Below are positions 6,629-12,649 of a stretch of DNA of 14,621 nucleotides, one piece after another. The notes under the pieces are model-generated. The model saw only the letters and a list, made by a program, of their open reading frames with translations. It ran no database searches and was not told the DNA's origin. Both the position numbers and the translations under genes were made by a program. This DNA is from CADEED01 sp036274075. Its GTDB lineage: Bacteria; Pseudomonadota; Gammaproteobacteria; Steroidobacterales; Steroidobacteraceae. The DNA is taken from the NCBI GenBank assembly GCA_036274075.1, contig DASUGK010000133.1:1-14621 (forward strand), given 5' to 3'. Each line of letters begins with the position of its first letter. Position 1 is the stretch's first letter.

Positions 6629-7234
6629 ATGACGCGTCGCGTGGTGCTCGCTTCAGGCAATGCCGGCAAGCTGCGCGAGTTTTCCGAGTTGCTCGCCGGC
6701 AGCGGCTTCACGCTGCTGCGCCAGTCCGAATTCGGCATCGTTCCGCCACCCGAAACCGGCGGCACCTTCCTCGAGAACGCGCTCATCAAGGCGCGCAACG
6801 CCGCGCGGCATTCGGGGCTGGCGGCTATTGCCGATGACTCGGGCATAGAAGTCGACGCGCTCGGGGGTGCGCCCGGCGTGTACTCGGCGCGCTATGCCGG
6901 CGAAGGCGCCAGCGACGAAGAGAACCTGGCGAAGTTGCTGGGTGCGCTGCAGGGACTGCCGCCCGAGCGGCGCCGCGCGCGTTATCGCTGCGTGATCGTG
7001 TTCGTCGAGCACGCCGATGATCCGCGGCCGCTGATCGGCGAAGGGACGTGGGAGGGCCGCATCATCGATGCGCGGCTCGGCGATGGCGGTTTCGGTTACG
7101 ACCCCTCGTTCGTCGCGCTGGGTGAGTCGCGCACGGTCGCGCAGATGCCCCCTGCCGAAAAGAACCTGCAGAGTCACCGCGGCCAGGCGATGCGCGCATT
7201 CCTCGCCTGCCTCGCCGGGAGGCGGCGCGCGTGA
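6629..7234 (+). CDS. rdgB: dITP/XTP pyrophosphatase (Ham1/RdgB)
   Basis: House-cleaning nucleotidase that hydrolyses dITP, ITP and XTP to monophosphate and pyrophosphate, keeping deaminated purines out of DNA and RNA. The 201-aa length is typical (E. coli 197). Motifs in order: LASGNAGKLREF (7-18, triphosphate contact), TFLENALIKARNA (46-58), the catalytic region ADDSGIEVDALGGAPGVYSA (68-87), GDGGFGYDP (151-159, base recognition) and KNLQSHRGQAM (178-188, purine contact). No clear Shine-Dalgarno precedes ATG 6629, so it probably depends on translation from rph. Its last four bases (GTGA, 7231-7234) overlap the hemW start. Confidence 0.97.
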   Translation: MTRRVVLASGNAGKLREFSELLAGSGFTLLRQSEFGIVPPPETGGTFLENALIKARNAARHSGLAAIADDSGIEVDALGGAPGVYSARYAGEGASDEENLAKLLGALQGLPPERRRARYRCVIVFVEHADDPRPLIGEGTWEGRIIDARLGDGGFGYDPSFVALGESRTVAQMPPAEKNLQSHRGQAMRAFLACLAGRRRA

Positions 7235-8391
7235 AAGCGCCGCCGCTCGCGCTGTACGCCCATTTCCCGTGGTGCGTGCAGAAGTGCCCGTATTGCGATT
7301 TCAACTCGTACACGCTCAAGGAGCCGCTGCCCGAGCAGCGCTACATCGACGTGCTGTTGCGCGATCTCGAGGCGCAGGTGCCCGCGGTCGCGGGCCGGCC
7401 GCTGACCAGCATTTTCCTCGGCGGCGGCACACCGAGCCTGTTCTCGCCAGCGGCGATCGCCGGGTTCCTGGATCGCGTGCGCGCGCTGCTTTCGCCGGCA
7501 GAAGGACTCGAGGTCACGCTCGAAGCCAATCCAGGCACCATCGAACGCGGGCGTTTCAGCGAGTACCGCGCGGCGGGCGTCACGCGCGTTTCGCTCGGTG
7601 CGCAGAGTTTCGATGCGAAACAGCTCGCGCGACTCGGCCGCATCCACTCCGCGGACGAAACGCGCGTCGCCGCCGAAGAACTGCACGCGGCCGGCCTCGA
7701 CAACTTCAACCTCGATCTCATGTACGCGCTGCCGGAGCAGACACCCGACCAGGCGCTGGCGGACCTGCGCGCGGCGCTGGCACTGGTGCCCGCGCACCTG
7801 TCGCAGTATCACCTCACCATCGAGCCCGGCACGGTGTTCGCCGCCGCGCCGCCCACTCAGCCCGCCGACGAAGTCGTGGATGAAATGCTCGACCGCTCGC
7901 TGCGGATGCTCGAAGAGCACGGGTTCGAGCAATACGAAGTGTCTGGATACGCGCGCGCCGGCCGGCGTTGCGCGCACAACCTCAACTACTGGACCTTCGG
8001 CGACTACCTCGGCATCGGTGCCGGCGCCCACGGCAAACACACCGATCCCGCGCGCGAGCTCATCGTGCGCACCCAGCAGTGGCGCGAACCGCGGCGCTAC
8101 CTCGCCGCCGAGCCCGGCGCGCACTCCCGCAAGCCGGTCGAGGTTCGCGATCTGCCGTTCGAATTCGCGATGAATGGCTTCCGCCTGGTGGAGGGCTTCT
8201 CGGACGAACTTTTCGAGGCGCGCACCGGGTTGAAGGTCGAGGTGCTCGAGCGTGAATTGGCCAGGCAGCGGGAGGACGGGCTGGTGCAGCGCAGCCTCGG
8301 CCGATGGCGCGCGACGGCGAAAGGCTTCCGATTTCTCAATGACATACTGGTAGCGCTACTACCCGACACCGAATCCCGGCGCCCCCGGTGA
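7231..8391 (+). CDS. hemW: Radical-SAM heme chaperone HemW
   Basis: A radical-SAM protein that binds heme and hands it to client proteins such as respiratory enzymes. The 386-aa sequence opens with LALYAHFPWCVQKCPYCDF. The cluster cysteines C15, C19 and C22 are followed by F24 rather than a fourth cysteine; that CxxxCxxCxF pattern distinguishes HemW from the coproporphyrinogen dehydrogenase HemN. Other family blocks are IFLGGGTPSLF (61-71), VTLEANPG, RVSLGAQSFD, NFNLDLMYALPEQT and a C-terminal HemN_C-like segment with FEFAMNGFRL. The start is the GTG at 7231 inside the rdgB end, giving KAPPLALYAHFPW, aligned with the E. coli start. The order rph-rdgB-hemW is a known gammaproteobacterial arrangement. 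It is last in the operon. Confidence 0.96.
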   Translation: MKAPPLALYAHFPWCVQKCPYCDFNSYTLKEPLPEQRYIDVLLRDLEAQVPAVAGRPLTSIFLGGGTPSLFSPAAIAGFLDRVRALLSPAEGLEVTLEANPGTIERGRFSEYRAAGVTRVSLGAQSFDAKQLARLGRIHSADETRVAAEELHAAGLDNFNLDLMYALPEQTPDQALADLRAALALVPAHLSQYHLTIEPGTVFAAAPPTQPADEVVDEMLDRSLRMLEEHGFEQYEVSGYARAGRRCAHNLNYWTFGDYLGIGAGAHGKHTDPARELIVRTQQWREPRRYLAAEPGAHSRKPVEVRDLPFEFAMNGFRLVEGFSDELFEARTGLKVEVLERELARQREDGLVQRSLGRWRATAKGFRFLNDILVALLPDTESRRPR

Positions 8392-8415
8392 CGGCCGCCC
8401 GCCCGTTGGGCAGGT

Positions 8416-8424
8416 TTATGCACA
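8416..8424 (+). promoter_or_regulatory. Distal DnaA-box-like site TTATGCACA
   Basis: This nonamer fits the relaxed DnaA box TTATNCACA exactly. It lies about 190 bases left of the paired boxes, on the far side of the A+T-rich core. Alone it would be weak evidence; its company makes it notable. Confidence 0.5.
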
Positions 8425-8525
8425 GATGCCCCTTGACGGAAACCCAATCAATGGGATTACGGCGCATTTCAGTCCTGTTGCAGGATAAACAGGCATTAAC
8501 TATTTGAATTATATGCACTTAATAT

Positions 8526-8546
8526 CTTGGTCATTATTTGACCAAG
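8526..8546. promoter_or_regulatory. Operator-like inverted repeat CTTGGTCA-N5-TGACCAAG
   Basis: Perfect 8-bp arms at 8526-8533 and 8539-8546 flank TTATT. Size and symmetry suit a dimeric helix-turn-helix regulator; the TGGTC/GACCA half-sites loosely recall GntR/FadR-type operators, but no specific regulator is identified. It lies in the A+T-rich core, about 100 bases upstream of the rpmE -35. Confidence 0.45.
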
Positions 8547-8594
8547 GTAACGGATTCGCGAATTTCTTCGCTTTTTTGGATTTCGCAACCCCCG

Positions 8595-8629
8595 CTACCC
8601 ACAGAGTTATCCACACTTTCTGTGGATAA
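8595..8629. promoter_or_regulatory. DnaA-box cluster with an inverted pair of perfect boxes
   Basis: TTATCCACA (8607-8615, plus) and TGTGGATAA (8621-8629, the same box on minus) are perfect consensus DnaA boxes. They form a 10-bp inverted repeat GTTATCCACA / TGTGGATAAC with a CTTTC spacer. A 7-of-9 match, CTACCCACA, lies at 8595-8603 in the same orientation as the first box. The cluster ends 20 bases before the rpmE -35. It may regulate rpmE, titrate or reactivate DnaA, or be part of an origin. Confidence 0.6.
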
Positions 8630-8649
8630 CGGCGAGGCGGTTTTTGCCC

Positions 8650-8678
8650 TTGAGATAGCCGGATCGGCCCGCTAGACT
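8650..8678 (+). promoter_or_regulatory. Sigma70 promoter for rpmE
   Basis: TTGAGA (8650-8655) and TAGACT (8673-8678) are separated by 17 bases. Each matches four of six consensus positions at the preferred spacing. Transcription would begin near 8685 and give a leader of about 50 bases, including a run of T at 8686-8692. It is the best promoter match I found in the window. Confidence 0.65.
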
Positions 8679-8734
8679 GCGCGCCCTTTTTTCTAAACCC
8701 CGGCCGGCAAAATCCGCCCGGTAGAGAGAAACCC

Positions 8735-8947
8735 ATGAAAGCCGACACGCATCCGGACTACAAAGAAATCAATGTTTCCTGCACCTGCGGAAACACGTTC
8801 AAGACGAAGTCGACTCTGGGACACGACCTGCAAGTTGAAGTCTGCGCGAACTGCCACCCCTTCTACACGGGCAAGCAGAAGATCCTGGACACCGCCGGTC
8901 GCGTGGACAAGTTCCGCAAGAAGTACGCAGCCGCCACCGGCCGCTGA
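8735..8947 (+). CDS. rpmE: 50S ribosomal protein bL31, zinc-binding form
   Basis: bL31 sits at the central protuberance of the large subunit and bridges to the small subunit. The 70-aa protein begins MKADTHPDYKEINVSCTCGN and has four zinc-ligand cysteines, C16, C18, C37 and C40 (CTCG and CANC). These are the same positions as in E. coli bL31, so this is the zinc-containing C+ paralogue rather than the zinc-free one. HPFYTGKQK (41-49) is the other family signature. A GAGAG ribosome-binding sequence lies upstream of ATG 8735. It is monocistronic: its own promoter lies upstream and a strong terminator follows. In E. coli this protein controls its own translation through the leader; whether that happens here cannot be read. 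Confidence 0.97.
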   Translation: MKADTHPDYKEINVSCTCGNTFKTKSTLGHDLQVEVCANCHPFYTGKQKILDTAGRVDKFRKKYAAATGR

Positions 8948-8979
8948 CGAACTTCCCCGGCCATCAACGCCACTCATCA

Positions 8980-9015
8980 GGGCGCCCCTTCGAAAGAACG
9001 GGCGCCCTTTTGTTT
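8980..9015 (+). terminator. Rho-independent terminator after rpmE
   Basis: The 8-bp G+C arms GGGCGCCC (8980-8987) and GGGCGCCC (9000-9007) pair perfectly around a 12-base loop. They are followed directly by TTTTGTTT (9008-9015). It begins 33 bases past the rpmE stop. Confidence 0.88.
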
Positions 9016-9041
9016 GCTTGTAATCGAGCGCCCGGAACTTG

Positions 9042-9070
9042 TTGTGGCAGCGCCGTATCGTAGTTAAATA
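9042..9070 (+). promoter_or_regulatory. Candidate promoter of the M48 protease gene
   Basis: TTGTGG (9042-9047) and TAAATA (9065-9070) are separated by 17 bases, between the rpmE terminator and the protease ATG at 9101. The location is right because the upstream terminator makes a separate promoter necessary; the hexamers are moderate matches. Confidence 0.45.
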
Positions 9071-9100
9071 CGCGCTCGGCCCGCTCGCGGAGACCATTCA

Positions 9101-10582
9101 ATGAAGCGCATCCAGTTCCTCGTGTTGACTGCGGCGACGGTGGCCAGCCTGCTCGTCGCAGCTTGCGGTTCGAACCCGGCGACCGGCGGCAAGACTGTCG
9201 TCATGGGTTCCTGGGAAGGCGAGAAGAAAGCCACCGCGAAGCACCACCAGGAGATCGTCAAGGCGCTCGGTCTCTACGACGACCAGGCCACCCAGGAGTA
9301 CGTGAACCTGGTCGGGCAACGCGTCGCGCGGGTCAGCGACCTGCCCAACGAGGAATTCAAATTCTTCGTCATCGATGACGAGGCCATCAACGCCTTCACC
9401 ACCGGCTGCTGCAACGTCTACGTGAATCGCGGCCTGCTGCTGAACATCAATTCCGAGGCGGAGCTCGCCGGCGTGCTCGGTCACGAGATCGGTCACATCA
9501 CCGCGCGCCACCCGGCGAAACGCCAGACCCGCGGCATGGCCGCGCAGCTCGGCGCGATGGCGGCCGCCATCCTCACCGGCTCCAGCGCCATCGGACAGCT
9601 CGCCAATATCGGCGCGAGCGCGTGGATGATGGGCTATGGCCGCGAAAACGAAATGGAGGCCGACCGTCTCGGCATGAAGTACATGGTCAAGGCCGGCTAC
9701 AACCCCGAGTCCATCGGCCACGTGTTCAACATGTTCCAGGCCGGCGAGAAATTCGAGCGCCAGCGCGCGGCGGCGGAAGGCCGCGAGCCGCGGCTGTACC
9801 ACGGCGTGTTCTCCAGCCATCCGAGCCCGGACGAGCGCGCGGTGCAGGCGGCCAAGGGCGCGGGAAACATCAAGGACGCGCCGCCCGGCGGGTGGATAGA
9901 GCGCCACGACGAGTACCTGACCACCATCAACGGCATCGCCTACGGCACCAGCAAGGCGCAGGGCATCGTGCGTGACAACCGCTTCTATCACGCCGACATG
10001 GGCATCACGGTGGCGTTCCCGCGCGGCTGGACCATCGAGAACACGCACGATCGCCTGCTCGCATTCACACCGCGCAAGGACGCGATGATGATGATCATGA
10101 TCGACAAGAAGCCGGCCAAGCAGGCGCCGCGCGAGTTCATGCTCACCAAGCTGCAGGGGCAATCGGTGTTCAAGGGCGAGCCGATCACCACCAGCGAGGG
10201 CAATGAGGGCTACGCCATCGTGGCGCGCACCGGCTCGCCGATCGACAACGGCGCCGGCCCGGTGCGCTGGGCCTGCGTGTACCGCGGCGAGAGCGCCTAT
10301 ATCTTCGCCGGCGCGAGCCGCTCTGCGATGGAAGGCGTTCCCGAGATCGACGGCCTGATCATGTCGGTGGCCACCACACTGCGCGGCCTCAAGCCTTCCG
10401 AGTTCCCGCTCGCCGAGCCGTATCGCCTCAAGGTCGTCAGGGCGACGGAAAAGACCAGGCTCGCGGACTATGCCGCGGACATGCCCGAGGACAAGTTCAA
10501 GAAGGAAACCCTCGAGCTGATCAACGCGATGTATCCGAACAAGGAACCGAAGCCGGGCTCACTGTTCAAGATCGTCGAGTAA
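9101..10582 (+). CDS. M48-family zinc metalloprotease, predicted outer-membrane lipoprotein
   Basis: A 493-aa periplasmic zinc protease, likely in envelope protein quality control like BepA and LoiP. The signal peptide ends in the lipobox LVAAC, so Cys22 would be lipidated; Gly at the next position favours the outer membrane. The catalytic motif HEIGH is at 128-132 and the third zinc ligand is E184 in ENEMEADRLG. The family's HPSPDER block is at 240-246. The usual NAFATPGG-type segment reads NAFTTGCCNVYVNRGLL (97-113), with an unusual Cys-Cys. A second region (about 300-425) has no family I can name. The last 60 residues (440-493) resemble the C-terminal tail of TPR-less M48 proteins, ending NAMYPNKEPKPGSLFKIVE. 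GGAGA at 9089-9093 is a good ribosome-binding site for ATG 9101. It is not BepA itself, as no TPR region is visible. Confidence 0.9.
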   Translation: MKRIQFLVLTAATVASLLVAACGSNPATGGKTVVMGSWEGEKKATAKHHQEIVKALGLYDDQATQEYVNLVGQRVARVSDLPNEEFKFFVIDDEAINAFTTGCCNVYVNRGLLLNINSEAELAGVLGHEIGHITARHPAKRQTRGMAAQLGAMAAAILTGSSAIGQLANIGASAWMMGYGRENEMEADRLGMKYMVKAGYNPESIGHVFNMFQAGEKFERQRAAAEGREPRLYHGVFSSHPSPDERAVQAAKGAGNIKDAPPGGWIERHDEYLTTINGIAYGTSKAQGIVRDNRFYHADMGITVAFPRGWTIENTHDRLLAFTPRKDAMMMIMIDKKPAKQAPREFMLTKLQGQSVFKGEPITTSEGNEGYAIVARTGSPIDNGAGPVRWACVYRGESAYIFAGASRSAMEGVPEIDGLIMSVATTLRGLKPSEFPLAEPYRLKVVRATEKTRLADYAADMPEDKFKKETLELINAMYPNKEPKPGSLFKIVE

Positions 10583-10620
10583 TGCCGCACGACGGTGCGC
10601 GCATTCACGCGGCCGTTACC

Positions 10621-10648
10621 TTGATTCCCGTGCGCGGGCGTGTAAGGC
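10621..10648 (+). promoter_or_regulatory. Weak promoter candidate for gltA
   Basis: TTGATT (10621-10626) and TAAGGC (10643-10648) lie 16 bases apart in the 120-base gap before gltA. The -10 is poor. I see no terminator after the protease gene, so read-through from it is also possible. Confidence 0.25.
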
Positions 10649-10702
10649 TCCCGCCGTTCCCCCTTGACCCACGCGCCGCGCAGATTGCAGGGCAGCTCTG
10701 AA

Positions 10703-12001
10703 ATGTCGGACAGAAAACTCGATATCGTCGATCCCGCGACCGGAAAGAAGGCCTCGCTACCCGTGCGCCCGGGGACCCTGGGGCCCTCGGTGGTCGACAT
10801 CACCTCGCTGCCCCGGGAATTCGACGCTTTCACGTTCGATCCCGGCTACGGCGCGACCGCGGCGGTCGAGAGCAAGATCACCTATATCGATGGCGAGGCC
10901 GGCGTGCTTCTGCACCGTGGCTATCCCATCGAGCAGCTCGCCGAGAAGAGCTCGTTCATCGAGGTCGCCTATCTACTTCTGAACGGCGACCTGCCGGGCA
11001 AGGGCCAGCTCGACGAGTTCGAGCACAGCATCCGCAACCACACGATGATCAACGAGTCGTTGTTGCGCTTCTTCGGCGGCTTCCACCACAACGCGCACCC
11101 GATGGCGATGGTGTCCGCGGTGGTCGCGTCGATGTCGGCCTTCTACCACGACTCGATGGACATCCATAACCCGCGGCACCGCGAGATCTTCGCCCACCGC
11201 ATCGTCGCCAAGCTGCCGACCATTGCCGCGGCCGCGTACAAGCACTCGCTCGGGCAGCCGTTTGTCTACCCGCGCAACGACCTCAATTACTGCGCGAACA
11301 TGCTGCACATGTTCTTCGCGGTGCCCTGCGAGAAGTACATCGTGGACCCGGTCGCCGCCGAGGCGCTCGACCTGCTGTTCATCCTGCACGCCGACCACGA
11401 ACAGAATGCGAGCACCTCGACGGTGCGGCTCGCGGGCTCGACCGGCGCGAATCCTTACGCCGCGATCTCCGCCGGCGTGTCGGCGCTGTGGGGCCCGGCG
11501 CACGGCGGCGCCAATGAGGCCGTGCTCGAGATGCTGGAACAGATCGGCACCGCCGACCAGATCCCGAAGTACCTGGCGATGGCCAAGGACAAGTCCAGCC
11601 ACTTCCGCCTGATGGGTTTCGGCCACCGCGTCTACAAGAACTTCGACCCGCGCGCCAAGATCATCCGCGACATGTGCCACAAGGTGCTCAAGAAGCTCGG
11701 CAAGCCGGACAACCCGCTGCTCGAACTCGCGCAGCACCTCGAGGAAATCGCGCTCAAGGACGAGTACTTCGTCGCGCGCAAGCTGTACCCGAACGTCGAT
11801 TTCTACTCGGGCATCATCTACTCGGCGCTCGGCATTCCGCGCTCGATGTTCACGGTGATGTTCGCGATCGCGCGCACCGTCGGCTGGGTGGCCCACTGGC
11901 AGGAGATGATCGCCGATCCGGCGATGCGCATCGGCAGGCCGCGCCAGCTCTACACCGGCCCGACGCAGCGCGACTATCAATCCATAGACAAGCGCCGCTG
12001 A
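10703..12001 (+). CDS. gltA: Citrate synthase, type II hexameric (NADH-sensitive type)
   Basis: Condenses acetyl-CoA with oxaloacetate to citrate, the entry step of the TCA cycle. The 432-aa length fits the gram-negative hexameric class (E. coli 427). The catalytic triad aligns with E. coli H264, H305 and D362: H267 in WGPAHGGANEA, H308 in MGFGHRVYKN and D366 in LYPNVDFYSG. C209 in VPCEKY aligns with E. coli Cys206 at the NADH allosteric site (58 residues before the first catalytic His in both), so inhibition by NADH is plausible. The N-terminal allosteric-type domain is present (FDPGYGATAAVESKITYIDG). ATG 10703 gives MSDRKLDIVDPATGKK; a TTG at 10664 would add 13 residues that are not family-like. 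It converges on the next gene with 12 bases between stops. Confidence 0.97.
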   Translation: MSDRKLDIVDPATGKKASLPVRPGTLGPSVVDITSLPREFDAFTFDPGYGATAAVESKITYIDGEAGVLLHRGYPIEQLAEKSSFIEVAYLLLNGDLPGKGQLDEFEHSIRNHTMINESLLRFFGGFHHNAHPMAMVSAVVASMSAFYHDSMDIHNPRHREIFAHRIVAKLPTIAAAAYKHSLGQPFVYPRNDLNYCANMLHMFFAVPCEKYIVDPVAAEALDLLFILHADHEQNASTSTVRLAGSTGANPYAAISAGVSALWGPAHGGANEAVLEMLEQIGTADQIPKYLAMAKDKSSHFRLMGFGHRVYKNFDPRAKIIRDMCHKVLKKLGKPDNPLLELAQHLEEIALKDEYFVARKLYPNVDFYSGIIYSALGIPRSMFTVMFAIARTVGWVAHWQEMIADPAMRIGRPRQLYTGPTQRDYQSIDKRR

Positions 12002-12013
12002 CGCGGCGCGCCG

Positions 12014-12634
12014 CTACTGCGCGGGCGCCCCGATATCCAGCAACACCTCGAGCTCCGCCGCGTCGATGCGGCGCATGGGCTTGCCGTCCACCGGGCTGAC
12101 CGGCGCCTGGCGGATGCCGTCGACCGGAAACACGGTCGCGTCCACCGTATGGTCGTCGTAATCGAAATGCACGCCGGGATAGGCCACCACGCGATCGGCG
12201 CCATAGCGCACGCGCCGCTCCACGACCTCGTGGTCGATACCGAGATCCATGAGCCGGATGGCGATCGACTCGGCGCGCTCGGCGAACAGGTGCAGCTGGA
12301 TGTCGTTGTGCTCGGTGGCGGTGCCGCTCAGCACCGGGCCGACGAGACGCGGCTCGAAATCCGACAGCATCTGCATGGCCGAGAGTGCGGCGTTGCGTTG
12401 CGCCGCGAGTGATTCGTCGTGGCGCGCGCCGCCGAACAGCCGCTGGTATTCCGCCAGCGCATCCTCGATCTCGGTGTTCTTCGGCAGCACCGAGCCATCG
12501 GTGACGCCAAATCGCTCGGCCGCCTTGCGCTTGGCCGTGAGGAAATCACGGATGCCCTGTTCGGACATGATGCGCGCGGCTTCCTGGGCGAGCGCCCGGC
12601 GCAGGTTCTCGGCGCGTGGCGACAGCTTCTTCAT
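12014..12634 (-). CDS. Conserved hypothetical protein, possibly nucleotidyltransferase-like
   Basis: A 206-aa soluble protein with no signal peptide or membrane segment. The N-terminal half is helical and charged (about 1-90). The middle carries PRLVGPVLSGTATEHNDIQL (95-114) and the C-terminal part HFDYDDHTVDATVFPVDGIR (156-175). The pattern G-T-x6-D-I-Q-L followed by a later VDATVF strand faintly recalls the nucleotidyltransferase fold (GS...DhDh...hDh), but the second metal Asp is Gln113, so activity is doubtful. From memory, similar proteobacterial proteins exist, sometimes mislabelled as a UDP-N-acetylmuramate ligase; I could not check this. It begins 15 bases after the mrcA stop with GGAA just before the ATG, so it is probably co-transcribed with mrcA. 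Function unknown. Confidence 0.75.
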   Translation of the reverse strand: MKKLSPRAENLRRALAQEAARIMSEQGIRDFLTAKRKAAERFGVTDGSVLPKNTEIEDALAEYQRLFGGARHDESLAAQRNAALSAMQMLSDFEPRLVGPVLSGTATEHNDIQLHLFAERAESIAIRLMDLGIDHEVVERRVRYGADRVVAYPGVHFDYDDHTVDATVFPVDGIRQAPVSPVDGKPMRRIDAAELEVLLDIGAPAQ

Positions 12635-12649
12635 GCGGGATCGGGTTCC

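Larger units (their letters stand above)
8392..8734. other. 343-bp gene-free, A+T-rich regulatory stretch between hemW and rpmE
   Basis: No credible coding frame is seen on either strand. From left to right it holds a weak hairpin GCCC-GTT-GGGC followed by TTTAT after its AGG tail (from 8401), possibly a poor hemW terminator. A DnaA-box-like TTATGCACA lies at 8416-8424. A strongly A+T-rich core follows: I count 43 A/T of 60 in 8491-8550, against a G+C-rich background. The inverted repeat CTTGGTCA-5-TGACCAAG is at 8526-8546 and a T-rich run is around 8560-8580. A DnaA-box cluster occupies 8595-8629, and the rpmE promoter 8650-8678. Confidence 0.75.

Noticed and set aside
8606..8640. The DnaA-type inverted repeat read as a hemW terminator
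   Set aside because: The stem is A+T-rich and no T-run follows directly; TTTTT comes only after a further ten-base G+C stretch. The arms match the DnaA box exactly, which explains them better.
8392..8734. Calling this stretch the chromosomal origin outright
   Set aside because: dnaA, dnaN, mnmG or rpmH are not nearby and skew cannot be judged from one window. It is kept only as a DnaA-binding candidate.
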